Assembly: GCF_037969765.1 (NCBI RefSeq)
Contig: NZ_CP150207.1
Span: forward strand, 2,590,001-2,654,000
DNA: 64,000 bases
Reading direction: 5' to 3'
DNA from: Paenibacillus sp. FSL W8-0186
Lineage (GTDB): Bacteria > Bacillota > Bacilli > Paenibacillales > Paenibacillaceae
Positions 39,806 through 47,208 of this stretch are shown piece by piece (the stretch's first letter is position 1; each line of letters begins with the position of its first letter). The position numbers and the translations under genes were made by a program. The notes beneath the pieces were generated by a model that had not been told where the DNA came from, made no database searches, and saw only the letters and a list, made by a program, of their open reading frames with translations.

Positions 39806-40447
39806 ATGAGCACTGCGTTTGAGCAACTGAAACAAGAGAGGATCATCGCCATTCTTCGCCATGTGCCTGATGAACAGGCAGACGGATTGATTGCGGCTTT
39901 GGATCGTGCTGGAGTAGTGTTTGTGGAGGCTACGCTGAACAGCGATGGCGCTTTAGGCATGATTTCGCGCTGGCGCGAGCAGTATGGCGACCGGATGCGT
40001 ATCGGAGCCGGCACGGTCCTGGATGTGAACATGGCCAAGGAGGCTGTGTCCGCAGGGGCAGAATATCTAATCGCCCCGAATTTGGATGAAGCTGTCGTGA
40101 ACTATGCGCGTGAACAATCGATTGACGTTTATCCAGGCGCAATGACGCCTAGCGAGATCGTCAGAGCCTGGAATGCGGGAGCAACCGCAGTAAAAATATT
40201 TCCTATGGCCTCCATGGGGCTCGCCTATTTACGCGAAATTCGGGCTCCGCTTAGCCATATTCCGATGATCGCGACCGGGGGCGTCCGGCTGGATAATATT
40301 CAGCAGTTTATTCAGGCAGGAGCGACCGCGGTCGGACTTGGCGGAAGCATCGTCAACATGGATCTCGTAAAAGAAGGCCGCTTTGATGAAATCGAGCGGA
40401 ATGCAGCATTGCTCGTACAGGCAGCCCGGCGGGCTGACGATAAATGA
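39806..40447 (+). CDS. eda: KDPG/KHG aldolase
   Basis: Class I aldolase of 213 residues that splits 2-keto-3-deoxy-6-phosphogluconate or 4-hydroxy-2-oxoglutarate. It has IIAILRHVPDEQADGLIAAL at the N-terminus, the catalytic glutamate in FVEATLNS, and the Schiff-base lysine in ATAVKIFPMASMG; GGVRLDNIQQFIQAGATAVG is the phosphate site. The start ATG 39806 follows GAGAGGGGG. No KDG kinase or other Entner-Doudoroff gene is adjacent, so it could serve uronate or hexonate catabolism from elsewhere. Confidence 0.9.
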   Translation: MSTAFEQLKQERIIAILRHVPDEQADGLIAALDRAGVVFVEATLNSDGALGMISRWREQYGDRMRIGAGTVLDVNMAKEAVSAGAEYLIAPNLDEAVVNYAREQSIDVYPGAMTPSEIVRAWNAGATAVKIFPMASMGLAYLREIRAPLSHIPMIATGGVRLDNIQQFIQAGATAVGLGGSIVNMDLVKEGRFDEIERNAALLVQAARRADDK

Positions 40448-40472
40448 AATGAAGCTGCTTCGACTATGAAGC

Positions 40473-40521
40473 ACACCAACCAAGCTCCCTTGACCATTGG
40501 CCAAGGGAGCTTGGTTGGTGT
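40473..40521. terminator. 20-bp perfect inverted repeat between convergent genes
   Basis: Arms of 20 bases (40473-40492 and 40502-40521) pair perfectly around a 9-base loop. There is no T run after it on either strand, so it is unlike a classic terminator, but its place between convergent ends fits a shared transcription stop or RNA-end stabiliser. Confidence 0.6.
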
Positions 40522-40532
40522 TCAGGATTCGT

Positions 40533-42833
40533 TTACGGAATGGGCCAGCTTACGGTCACTGTAGTGGATCGCGGGTGATCGTAAGCGCTTGCCCAGTAGT
40601 AATCGCCCGAGAGAACTCGCTGCGGCCAGAAGCCGACTTCTCCGGCGGCGTCAGGCAATGCTTCCGAATGGGCGTACAGCATACCGCTTGCATCAGGCGC
40701 TAGTTCGACGTATTTGCCTCCATTGAAGGTGAAGCGCCCGTAAACTCTGGCGACGATTTGTTCACCTGTTTCGTAATCGCATACTTTTAGCGTCACCTTT
40801 GAACGCGTACCCTCGCGGGCGATATTCATTCCGCTAATGATCATCGGGCGGAGGCTTGAGCTGGAGGTCGTGGCCGAAGCGACTTCAGAAGCGGGACCGA
40901 CGTTGCCGCTAATGTCTTTGGCCGCAATCTTGTAATAGTATGTCGTATCAGGCAGCAGGCCGCGGTCTTTATAGGTCAGGTTGCGGGACTGGCCAGCCAT
41001 GTTGGCGGAGTCAGGTTCGAAATCGGGCTCAGTGCTGCGGTAAATGACGTATTCCTCAATATCCGAATCGTCGAATGCCCTGCCGTATCGGAGGATAATG
41101 CTCTGGTAGTCGAAGGCATCGGCGGATGGCTGTTCGCTCACGGCGGTCGGCGGAGTCACATCTTCAGGCGTTACTGCCCACTTTACTCCGCCTGGCCCCC
41201 AAGCTGAAGGCAGCCAGCGAATCGAATCATAATGATGCATGGCGATGCCTCCGAAGGCGGGATTCCCGCTGAACCAGGCATAGACCTTATCCAGCTCGCT
41301 CTCCATATATGTCCGGCCCTCCTCCCGGAAGGTAATGGTTTCCGGGTCTCCGCTGTTGGCAATATCGAGCGTTTCGACACCGATCACGACTGAATTCGGC
41401 TTGCCGATCAAATTGGCATAATCGATTTCGCCTTGAGCATGGGCGATGATTCCGGCGCTGCCTTCGGCGCTATCGCGATAGTCCATGATTGTAATATAAT
41501 CGCTCATGTCCTGAATATGCTCGGACAGCCATTTCGTTTGTCCGTTCCACGTAATATCTTTGGCCGGGTCGTTGCTGTCAAACCATCTGGGGATGGCCGG
41601 GCCGAACGGCAAGGCGATCCCAGCAGTATCTCTGCGAGCTATTAGCTGTTCCATAATATCGAGATACTGAAGCTGAACCGAGGGTTTTTGCAATCTAAAG
41701 TCCGGCAGGATATACGGTTCGATGTCTACGTTTACGCCGTCGAATTGCTCGTTAGCAGCTGACGACAGGTTGTAGTTTATCACCTTTTCCATTTCACGGA
41801 TCGCCAGCTCGTGATAGGGAGTTAATGCTCCGAAATAGGGAGGGACCGTACCACCAGCGATGCAGGCATGGACTTTAAAGCCGTTATCGTGGGCCCAGGC
41901 TACGAATTCCCTTACTTTGCCGGGTTCATCCTCCAGGATGTCGATGCCTTCATATGGGAATACGCCCAGGTAGAAGGTCGTTACCGAATCGGAGTCGAAG
42001 GTATCCGTATCGTCTGCAAAAGCCTTAAGAGCGCTGCGCGATCCTGGATTGAGGAATAAATTATAGGCGGCTTTTTCCCAAATCCATATGGCCCGGTCCT
42101 GCCGTTCCAAAACCATCTCTTCCGGAATCACTTCGCCGTTCTTTACGTATACGGTCAAGCTGCGGCCGACATTCCCGAATTGGTCGATAGCTCTGGCCTC
42201 GATGCTTGAGGTGCGGTCTGGAGCCGAATCGGCATCCCACATATACTCGTAGTTCTCCCCGGAACCGCTCGCGGCATTCCATGAACCGCCGTTCAACCTG
42301 ACTTCAACGGTTTGCACAGGATTTAAAGCATAGACGGATAAGGCTACGGATATTTGTCCTTCGACGAGGGAGCCGTCAAGCGGCTGATCAATGCGTACAA
42401 GGGGAGGGGAGGAGCCTGGATTATCCACCTCGATCCGTTTGACCGGGGTGGTTACTCCGTATCTGGTAACGCTGTCCAGTCCACGCGCGACGAGGTTGAT
42501 CTCGCCGTGGTACCGGCTGGTGTCCAGCTCGGCATGCCATGTGCCCGTCTCGGTTCCGCTCAAATTGTTCATGTGCGTATCGAGCTGTTCCCGCCCGTTC
42601 ACGATCAGCTTGATATCGTAGACATCCGTATAATGCCCAGAAATGATAACCTGGCCTGCTTCTACTTGGGCCCCATCGCTATGGGAATCGATCGTGATTT
42701 GAGAAACAGCCCGGGCTGCCGGAAGCTGATGAACGGGGAATAACGGCATAATACCGACGACGAGCATCATGACCAGCCATTTGGATAGCAAAGGGAGGAC
42801 GCGTGACTTCCTGCCTGTCGCTTGACATGACAT
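40533..42833 (-). CDS. Secreted multidomain protein with GH18-like TIM barrel (putative glycoside hydrolase)
   Basis: A 766-residue exported protein. It has a signal peptide (~1-43, ending PAARA), N-terminal Ig-like beta domains (~45-240, ITIDSHSDGAQVEAGQVIIS and RIDQPLDGSLVEGQISVA), a TIM-barrel (~245-560), an FN3 domain (~575-665, DISGNVGPASEVAS) and a C-terminal beta domain. The barrel has FDGVNVDIE (364-372), matching the GH18 pattern DGxxxDxE with D370/E372 as the likely catalytic pair, then MDYRD (450-454), like the GH18 MxYD. I do not recognise it as a described family. ATG 42833 is chosen after GAGAGGG; a perfect cre box lies 45 bases upstream. It shares the barrel with the next gene upstream. 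Confidence 0.7.
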   Translation of the reverse strand: MSCQATGRKSRVLPLLSKWLVMMLVVGIMPLFPVHQLPAARAVSQITIDSHSDGAQVEAGQVIISGHYTDVYDIKLIVNGREQLDTHMNNLSGTETGTWHAELDTSRYHGEINLVARGLDSVTRYGVTTPVKRIEVDNPGSSPPLVRIDQPLDGSLVEGQISVALSVYALNPVQTVEVRLNGGSWNAASGSGENYEYMWDADSAPDRTSSIEARAIDQFGNVGRSLTVYVKNGEVIPEEMVLERQDRAIWIWEKAAYNLFLNPGSRSALKAFADDTDTFDSDSVTTFYLGVFPYEGIDILEDEPGKVREFVAWAHDNGFKVHACIAGGTVPPYFGALTPYHELAIREMEKVINYNLSSAANEQFDGVNVDIEPYILPDFRLQKPSVQLQYLDIMEQLIARRDTAGIALPFGPAIPRWFDSNDPAKDITWNGQTKWLSEHIQDMSDYITIMDYRDSAEGSAGIIAHAQGEIDYANLIGKPNSVVIGVETLDIANSGDPETITFREEGRTYMESELDKVYAWFSGNPAFGGIAMHHYDSIRWLPSAWGPGGVKWAVTPEDVTPPTAVSEQPSADAFDYQSIILRYGRAFDDSDIEEYVIYRSTEPDFEPDSANMAGQSRNLTYKDRGLLPDTTYYYKIAAKDISGNVGPASEVASATTSSSSLRPMIISGMNIAREGTRSKVTLKVCDYETGEQIVARVYGRFTFNGGKYVELAPDASGMLYAHSEALPDAAGEVGFWPQRVLSGDYYWASAYDHPRSTTVTVSWPIP

Positions 42834-42877
42834 CGTGAATCCCTCTCTTTCCGCGGGATCAACACCGCTCCAATATT

Positions 42878-42891
42878 TGTAAACGTTTACA
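42878..42891. promoter_or_regulatory. Perfect CcpA cre box upstream of the 766-residue secreted protein
   Basis: TGTAAACGTTTACA is a perfect palindrome and matches TGWNANCGNTNWCA at every base. It lies 45 bases before the start of the minus-strand gene, so glucose repression through CcpA is expected. Confidence 0.75.
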
Positions 42892-42964
42892 GCATCCATT
42901 GTACCGGTTGAAAATTTAGAAGGGCAACGGCCTTAAATCGACCATATTACAGCTCAGGATATCC

Positions 42965-43023
42965 AAAAAAAGCTCTTTCCGCTTTTGGATGAATATGGAT
43001 CATTCCAAAATTGGAGAGAGCTT
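42965..43023 (-). terminator. Intrinsic terminator of the 303-residue secreted protein gene
   Basis: On the minus strand a stem of AAGCTCTCTCC / GGAAAGAGCTT (one mismatch) extends through TTTTGG/CCAAAA with a small internal loop, and a run of T follows. Confidence 0.65.
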
Positions 43024-43063
43024 CAGAGTAAGACAGGCTTTAATGTTTAAGATGAACAGCAGA

Positions 43064-43975
43064 CTACGGCTTGCTGCGTTGGGCCATTTCCATCATTCCC
43101 ACGAGGTCATGAACGGCGATGCCCGCATACGAGCTGTAAGCTCTGCCGAGCTGATCCAAATAGAGCAGCTGTGCGTTCATATAATCATATCCTTCCTCGT
43201 AGAAGGATACCTGATTGCCTTCCGAGGAATACTTGGTCTCAACGCCGGTATATATGCGCTTGTTCAATTTCTCCGCCTCCTGGAGCTCCTCTTTGGCCAG
43301 TTTAATTACGGCATCGGCGCTATCGCGGTAAGACATCAGGGTTACAGAATCAAATTGGGAGATCATCCAGGAGCTTAATGACATTTCTGAATCGCTTGCC
43401 GCATATTTATCTAACCAGAAAGGCAAATCGGCAGCGATCGGCAGCTTCAGGTTCGCGGCTTCCTGAATGAGATACTTTACATTGGACTGCCACTGCTTAA
43501 TAACGTTATTGATGTCGTTCTTCCACTCGGGCAAAAGATAAGGTTCAATATCCACATGAACGCCCGTAAATTGTTCCTCTTCAGCAGCTGTCGCTTGATA
43601 GCTGCGAATCCAGTTCATGAAGCTTGTCAGTTGAGAGCGGTTAGATTCCAGCGCCCAATTCGGGGCTCCGTTCAAGGCATGAACCTGGATGCCGAGCGCA
43701 TTTGCTTTGTAGATGAATTGCTTGTAATAAGGGATGTCTACACGTGTGCTGATTTGCAAATAAATCATGCGAATGCCTTCTGAAGCGGAAAATGCCAGAA
43801 GCTCTTCGGTTTGCGTTTCGATCAGTTTCGTATTCCACAGCCATGTGGCTTTGGGAAGCTTGCCGGTTGCAGCGGCCTTGGTTGCAGAGGGGGCAGTAAT
43901 AGTACCGAATATGATGATGCTTGCGATGAGCAAGAAGAAGAGACGCCGGAGGGAAGGATTTGCAGGTAAACTCAT
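43064..43975 (-). CDS. Secreted single-domain GH18-like TIM-barrel protein (paralog of the 766-residue gene)
   Basis: A 303-residue exported protein with a signal peptide (~1-34, ending ATKAA) and one TIM-barrel. It contains FTGVHVDIEPYLLPEW (D142, E144), MSYRDSA (214-220), TGVETKYS (E246) and GIAVHDL (H289, D290). These same motifs, in the same order, appear in the much longer neighbouring protein, which shows common ancestry. The first catalytic-motif aspartate of GH18 is Thr here. ATG 43975 follows AAGGAG. A role in polysaccharide or peptidoglycan breakdown is inferred; the substrate is unknown. Confidence 0.68.
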   Translation of the reverse strand: MSLPANPSLRRLFFLLIASIIIFGTITAPSATKAAATGKLPKATWLWNTKLIETQTEELLAFSASEGIRMIYLQISTRVDIPYYKQFIYKANALGIQVHALNGAPNWALESNRSQLTSFMNWIRSYQATAAEEEQFTGVHVDIEPYLLPEWKNDINNVIKQWQSNVKYLIQEAANLKLPIAADLPFWLDKYAASDSEMSLSSWMISQFDSVTLMSYRDSADAVIKLAKEELQEAEKLNKRIYTGVETKYSSEGNQVSFYEEGYDYMNAQLLYLDQLGRAYSSYAGIAVHDLVGMMEMAQRSKP

Positions 43976-44494
43976 GTTGTCCAGCTCCTTAATAATAAAT
44001 TATTCACAAAAATAGGACTATGGTGGCGGGAAGATGAAATGATTTCATGATATGCTGTTACTTCCAGGCCCTACCTCCTATTTTTTCTTTACCGTATGAA
44101 AAATACATGAAAGAATTGGTTATAAAAGCACTATATCATATAAATTGATAATTTTGTCGAAATTTGTCTAGTTCTTTAGTATGATTTTTCAAAATTATCG
44201 TTTCATTTGCACATTTTTTGGGTATTTATTCAGGTTTGAGTGAAGTAATTTGTCAGCGAAAATAGGATGACATACATATAGCCAGTGCACGGTAAAGAGG
44301 CTGTACGCCTATAGGGAACTTGTTCCTGTTAACGTTCGCGGGGTATTTTGTAAGCGATTACAAATGGGCGGGAATGCTTAGATGCCGATTTAGGCATGCA
44401 AATCACTGTTTCAAAACCGATATATTGGCTAAACTATTATTAAAAATTTAAATATATAGGTATAAAAGACCTCGGAAAAAGGAGCGATCCTGGC
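43976..44494. other. Long AT-rich intergenic region
   Basis: 519 bases with no gene I can support. It holds a cre box (44349-44362). An AT-rich section at 44080-44220 probably contains the leftward promoter for the 303-residue secreted protein. The stretch 44281-44345 is more GC-rich and could fold, but I recognise no known RNA motif. The right end carries a likely ribosome site for the 51-residue ORF. Confidence 0.4.
44349..44362. promoter_or_regulatory. CcpA cre box
   Basis: TGTAAGCGATTACA matches the cre consensus at every position. It lies 146 bases before the 51-residue ORF and 374 bases from the start of the divergent secreted-protein gene, so either could be its target. Confidence 0.65.
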
Positions 44495-44650
44495 ATGAAA
44501 ATTATCATCACGCAGAGCGAGGCGATGGAGAAAGGGATTTGGCCGAAAGTGATGAGCGCATTCGGTTTGGATAAGGATGATGAGGTATGGGACAAGGAAC
44601 AGTTCATTTTGACGGAGGAACAGGCCCGAGAATTTGGGTTGATTCGCTGA
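44495..44650 (+). CDS. Small protein of 51 residues, unknown function
   Basis: ATG 44495 to TGA 44648-44650. AAAAAGGAGCG precedes the start at proper distance. The product begins MKIIITQSEAMEKGIWPKV and ends FILTEEQAREFGLIR; it is acidic, without membrane segment. Strong coding character and a good ribosome site make it a real gene in my view. The last residues look like a short helix-turn-helix-like packing motif, but no family can be assigned. It lies between the GH18-like pair and the sigma-factor gene and is followed by an imperfect hairpin. Confidence 0.6.
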   Translation: MKIIITQSEAMEKGIWPKVMSAFGLDKDDEVWDKEQFILTEEQAREFGLIR

Positions 44651-44729
44651 TCCTAAAATCGTTGCCCATTAAAAAACGCCGACCCGTCAGGGATCAGCGT
44701 TGTTTGCATGAATTAAGCAAAACTATTGA

Positions 44730-44758
44730 TTGATTAATTATTATTTATGTGTTAAAAT
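44730..44758 (+). promoter_or_regulatory. Predicted sigma-A promoter of the sigma-factor gene
   Basis: TTGATT (44730-44735), 17 bases, TAAAAT (44753-44758). The following leader is about 125 bases. Confidence 0.5.
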
Positions 44759-44884
44759 GACGGATAGTCAAATAGAAGTAACGATTTTTGGATCGCTTTT
44801 ATAATAGCATAAAAGCTGGCAATTGTCAAACCAAATATAGATCGAGATAAGTTGTATGTCAATTCATGGGTGGGGGTCTGAATC

Positions 44885-45781
44885 GTGACAGAGGATTTGA
44901 AGCTTCATACTGAATCAGAATATACGGATGACCTGACGCTGCCGCCAGGTATAAAGATCGATGATCCTGTCCGCATGTATTTGAAGGAAATCGGCAGAGT
45001 CCCGCTCTTGTCAGCGGAAGAAGAAATCGAACTGGCGAAGCGAATAGAGCAAGGGGACGAAGAAGCCAAACGCAGACTGGCCGAAGCCAATCTGCGTCTC
45101 GTCGTTAGTATTGCCCGCCGATATGTCGGCAGGGGAATGGTGTTCCTCGACCTGATTCAGGAAGGGAACATGGGGCTTATTAAAGCCGTCGAAAAATTCG
45201 ATTTCAAGAAAGGTTTCAAATTCAGCACCTATGCTACATGGTGGATTCGCCAGGCCATTACAAGAGCCATCGCTGATCAGGCCAGAACGATTCGGATTCC
45301 AGTTCATATGGTAGAGACCATTAATAAGCTGATCCGCGTTTCCCGCCAGCTTCTTCAAGAGATCGGGCGTGAGCCAACTCCGGAGGAAATCGCCAAGGAA
45401 ATGGATCTTACCCCGGAAAAGGTTCGGGAAATCATGAAGATCGCCCAGGAGCCTGTTTCATTAGAGACGCCAATTGGGGAAGAAAATGATTCCAATCTGG
45501 GTGATTTTATTGAGGATCAGGATGCACTTGCACCGGCGGATGCTGCAGCGTACGAATTGCTGAAAGAGCAGCTGGAGGAAGTGCTGGATACGCTGACCGA
45601 ACGTGAGGAGAATGTGCTTCGTCTGCGTTTCGGGATGGATGATGGACGGACGCGTACGCTTGAAGAGGTAGGCAAGGAGTTCGGCGTGACCCGGGAACGG
45701 ATCAGACAAATCGAGGCCAAAGCGCTTCGTAAGCTGAGACATCCAAGCCGCAGCAAGCGTTTAAAAGATTTTATGGAATAA
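44885..45781 (+). CDS. RpoD-like (sigma-70 group 1/2) sigma factor lacking region 1.1
   Basis: RNA polymerase sigma subunit of 298 residues. Regions: 1.2 (~26-60, [20 protein letters not shown]), 2 (~64-134, including [22 protein letters not shown]), 3 (~145-215), 4 (~225-290, [19 protein letters not shown]). It has no acidic region 1.1, and is ~75 residues shorter than a Bacillus SigA; the gene is not near dnaG as rpoD normally is. Promoter recognition residues look like the primary sigma, so it could read overlapping promoters. It starts at GTG 44885 after GGGTGGGGG. It may be a second RpoD (group 2), but a standard house-keeping role cannot be excluded. Confidence 0.85.
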   Translation: MTEDLKLHTESEYTDDLTLPPGIKIDDPVRMYLKEIGRVPLLSAEEEIELAKRIEQGDEEAKRRLAEANLRLVVSIARRYVGRGMVFLDLIQEGNMGLIKAVEKFDFKKGFKFSTYATWWIRQAITRAIADQARTIRIPVHMVETINKLIRVSRQLLQEIGREPTPEEIAKEMDLTPEKVREIMKIAQEPVSLETPIGEENDSNLGDFIEDQDALAPADAAAYELLKEQLEEVLDTLTEREENVLRLRFGMDDGRTRTLEEVGKEFGVTRERIRQIEAKALRKLRHPSRSKRLKDFME

Positions 45782-45802
45782 TAGCTTATCGTTTAACATA
45801 TG

Positions 45803-45850
45803 AAGGGAGCTTTCGCTTGAGTTCAAATCAAGGAAGCTCCCTTTTGTTTT
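45803..45850. terminator. Bidirectional terminator between the sigma and protease genes
   Basis: AAGGGAGCTT (45803-45812) / AAGCTCCCTT (45834-45843) followed by TTGTTTT. Confidence 0.75.
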
Positions 45851-46967
45851 AACGGCGACACTTAGGGGGGCAGTGCTCGGCGGTAATAGGCCTGATTGAG
45901 CGCAGCAGCTTAGGCGGCAAAGGCTGCGTAAAGGCATAGTTCCGCAGCCGGCTCCGGCCAGGACGATGCAGGGCATGACATTTCCGCCGTTGATGGCTGG
46001 ACGGGGTGGCTACCCTTGCACCGAATACCTGCATGAACCATTCAATCGGATACGAAATCGAAAGAAATCCGTCGGCAGAGCCGGCATAATTGACAGCGGC
46101 TGCCAAGTTTCCGCGGCGGGTTAGCCATACGGAGCCGGAGTCTCCGCTTAAGGAGACGGGCCGGTTGCCGCGAATAACGCTCTGGTTCTTGAAGGTAATT
46201 GTCCCTAGATTGCCGTATGAACCGTAGCCGACGCGAATATCAGTATGGATCGATTCTACGCGTCCTGTTCTTATTCCCGTCGTGCGGCCGACCTTCTTGA
46301 ACCGGTCTCCTACACGATAGGATCGCAAATGGCCCGGAACGGTTCCGAACACGGCGTAACGGGGATTGAGCAGCGCGGGGCGAAGCGGTTTGGCCATCGC
46401 TGCGTCCAGGTAATTGTTCCTTTTCTTGCTTAGTCTTACGAAACGATGCAGTTCTCCAATGCGATCCGTGCGTACTGTGCCTCCGTCGGCGCCTCCCGGC
46501 TGGAGTGTCTTGGAGCAGCGGTTGCTATTCTCGTTCACGAGCACATGATTATTGCTGAGCAAGTAGCGGTTCTGGCCGCATTTTCTCTTGGTCACGATCA
46601 GTCCGGCTGTACCGGAAGCCCCAGGAGTTCCGACGCTGTAACCCGCGATGACCGGCCGGATTCTTCTTCTGAACCGAACGCTTTCTGAGCTGCTGTGTTT
46701 ATGAAAGCCAGCCGAACGAACGATGCGGACTGGAACGCCCAATTTAGTTTGCAGCTTGGCGCAATTTATAGGTTTTCGTTTGGACGAGGCCTTTTGATTG
46801 GATTTAGCGGTTGCCGCCAGAGCGCTGGCATAGAGTATAATTGCTGCGCCCTTGCCCGGGCGGCGCGGATCGGATAGTCCAACGCCAATGCCGTGAACAC
46901 CGTGCCGCTTCAGTATGTTTGCGGCTAATCGCTGTTTTATTTGATACGCTTTGCGGAAGCTTGCCAA
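45849..46967 (-). CDS. Trypsin-like serine protease, very basic, no signal peptide
   Basis: A 372-residue protein with a chymotrypsin-like catalytic triad: H141 in LLSNNHVL, D188 in NNYLDAAM, S277 in SLSGDSGSV. It is strongly positively charged, with an arginine/lysine-rich N-terminus and a basic C-terminal tail (~325-372), and has no signal peptide or membrane helix. It starts with TTG at 46967 after AAAGGTGAT. In form it resembles uncharacterised trypsin-like proteins of Bacillales whose role is unknown. Peptidase activity is plausible from the intact triad, but the substrate is unknown. Confidence 0.72.
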   Translation of the reverse strand: MASFRKAYQIKQRLAANILKRHGVHGIGVGLSDPRRPGKGAAIILYASALAATAKSNQKASSKRKPINCAKLQTKLGVPVRIVRSAGFHKHSSSESVRFRRRIRPVIAGYSVGTPGASGTAGLIVTKRKCGQNRYLLSNNHVLVNENSNRCSKTLQPGGADGGTVRTDRIGELHRFVRLSKKRNNYLDAAMAKPLRPALLNPRYAVFGTVPGHLRSYRVGDRFKKVGRTTGIRTGRVESIHTDIRVGYGSYGNLGTITFKNQSVIRGNRPVSLSGDSGSVWLTRRGNLAAAVNYAGSADGFLSISYPIEWFMQVFGARVATPSSHQRRKCHALHRPGRSRLRNYAFTQPLPPKLLRSIRPITAEHCPPKCRR

Positions 46968-47036
46968 TGGAAATCACCTTTTCTCTCTGGTTTCTTGTAT
47001 CTTATGCCGGGAATTAGAGTTTGGTTTGGGGGACGA

Positions 47037-47066
47037 TTGACTACGGGGAGCATATTGATATACAAT
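47037..47066 (+). promoter_or_regulatory. Predicted sigma-A promoter of the fluoride riboswitch operon
   Basis: TTGACT (47037-47042), 18 bases, TACAAT (47061-47066), then the riboswitch starts about 15 bases on. Confidence 0.6.
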
Positions 47067-47080
47067 GATTTCAACTAAAA

Positions 47081-47172
47081 AGCGAAGGCGATGGAGTTCG
47101 CCATAACCGCCAATGAGGCTAATGACTCCTATCAGTGCGTATTTTGCCTGCGCACTGGTAGGAGTCTTTGTT
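47081..47172 (+). ncRNA. Fluoride (crcB-type) riboswitch with terminator
   Basis: The leader shows the crcB-motif core: GGCGATGGAGTTCGCCATAA (47088-47107) and the pseudoknot strand GCTAATGACTCCT (47118-47130). The GACTCCT stretch is also the left arm of a terminator hairpin (47124-47139 with 47151-47166, one wobble pair) ended by TTTGTT. Fluoride binding would hold the aptamer and break the hairpin, turning the downstream gene on. The gene it controls is a CLC-type channel of the kind used for fluoride export. I judged this by reading, not by a covariance search. Confidence 0.9.
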
Positions 47173-47208
47173 CATTAACCAGTCTAATCTGCTAGGAGGA
47201 TTAAGTTC

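Noticed and set aside
44281-44345. Possible c-di-GMP or other riboswitch in the 519-base gap
   Set aside because: I compared it with GEMM-I, GEMM-II and ydaO core patterns from memory and none fits.
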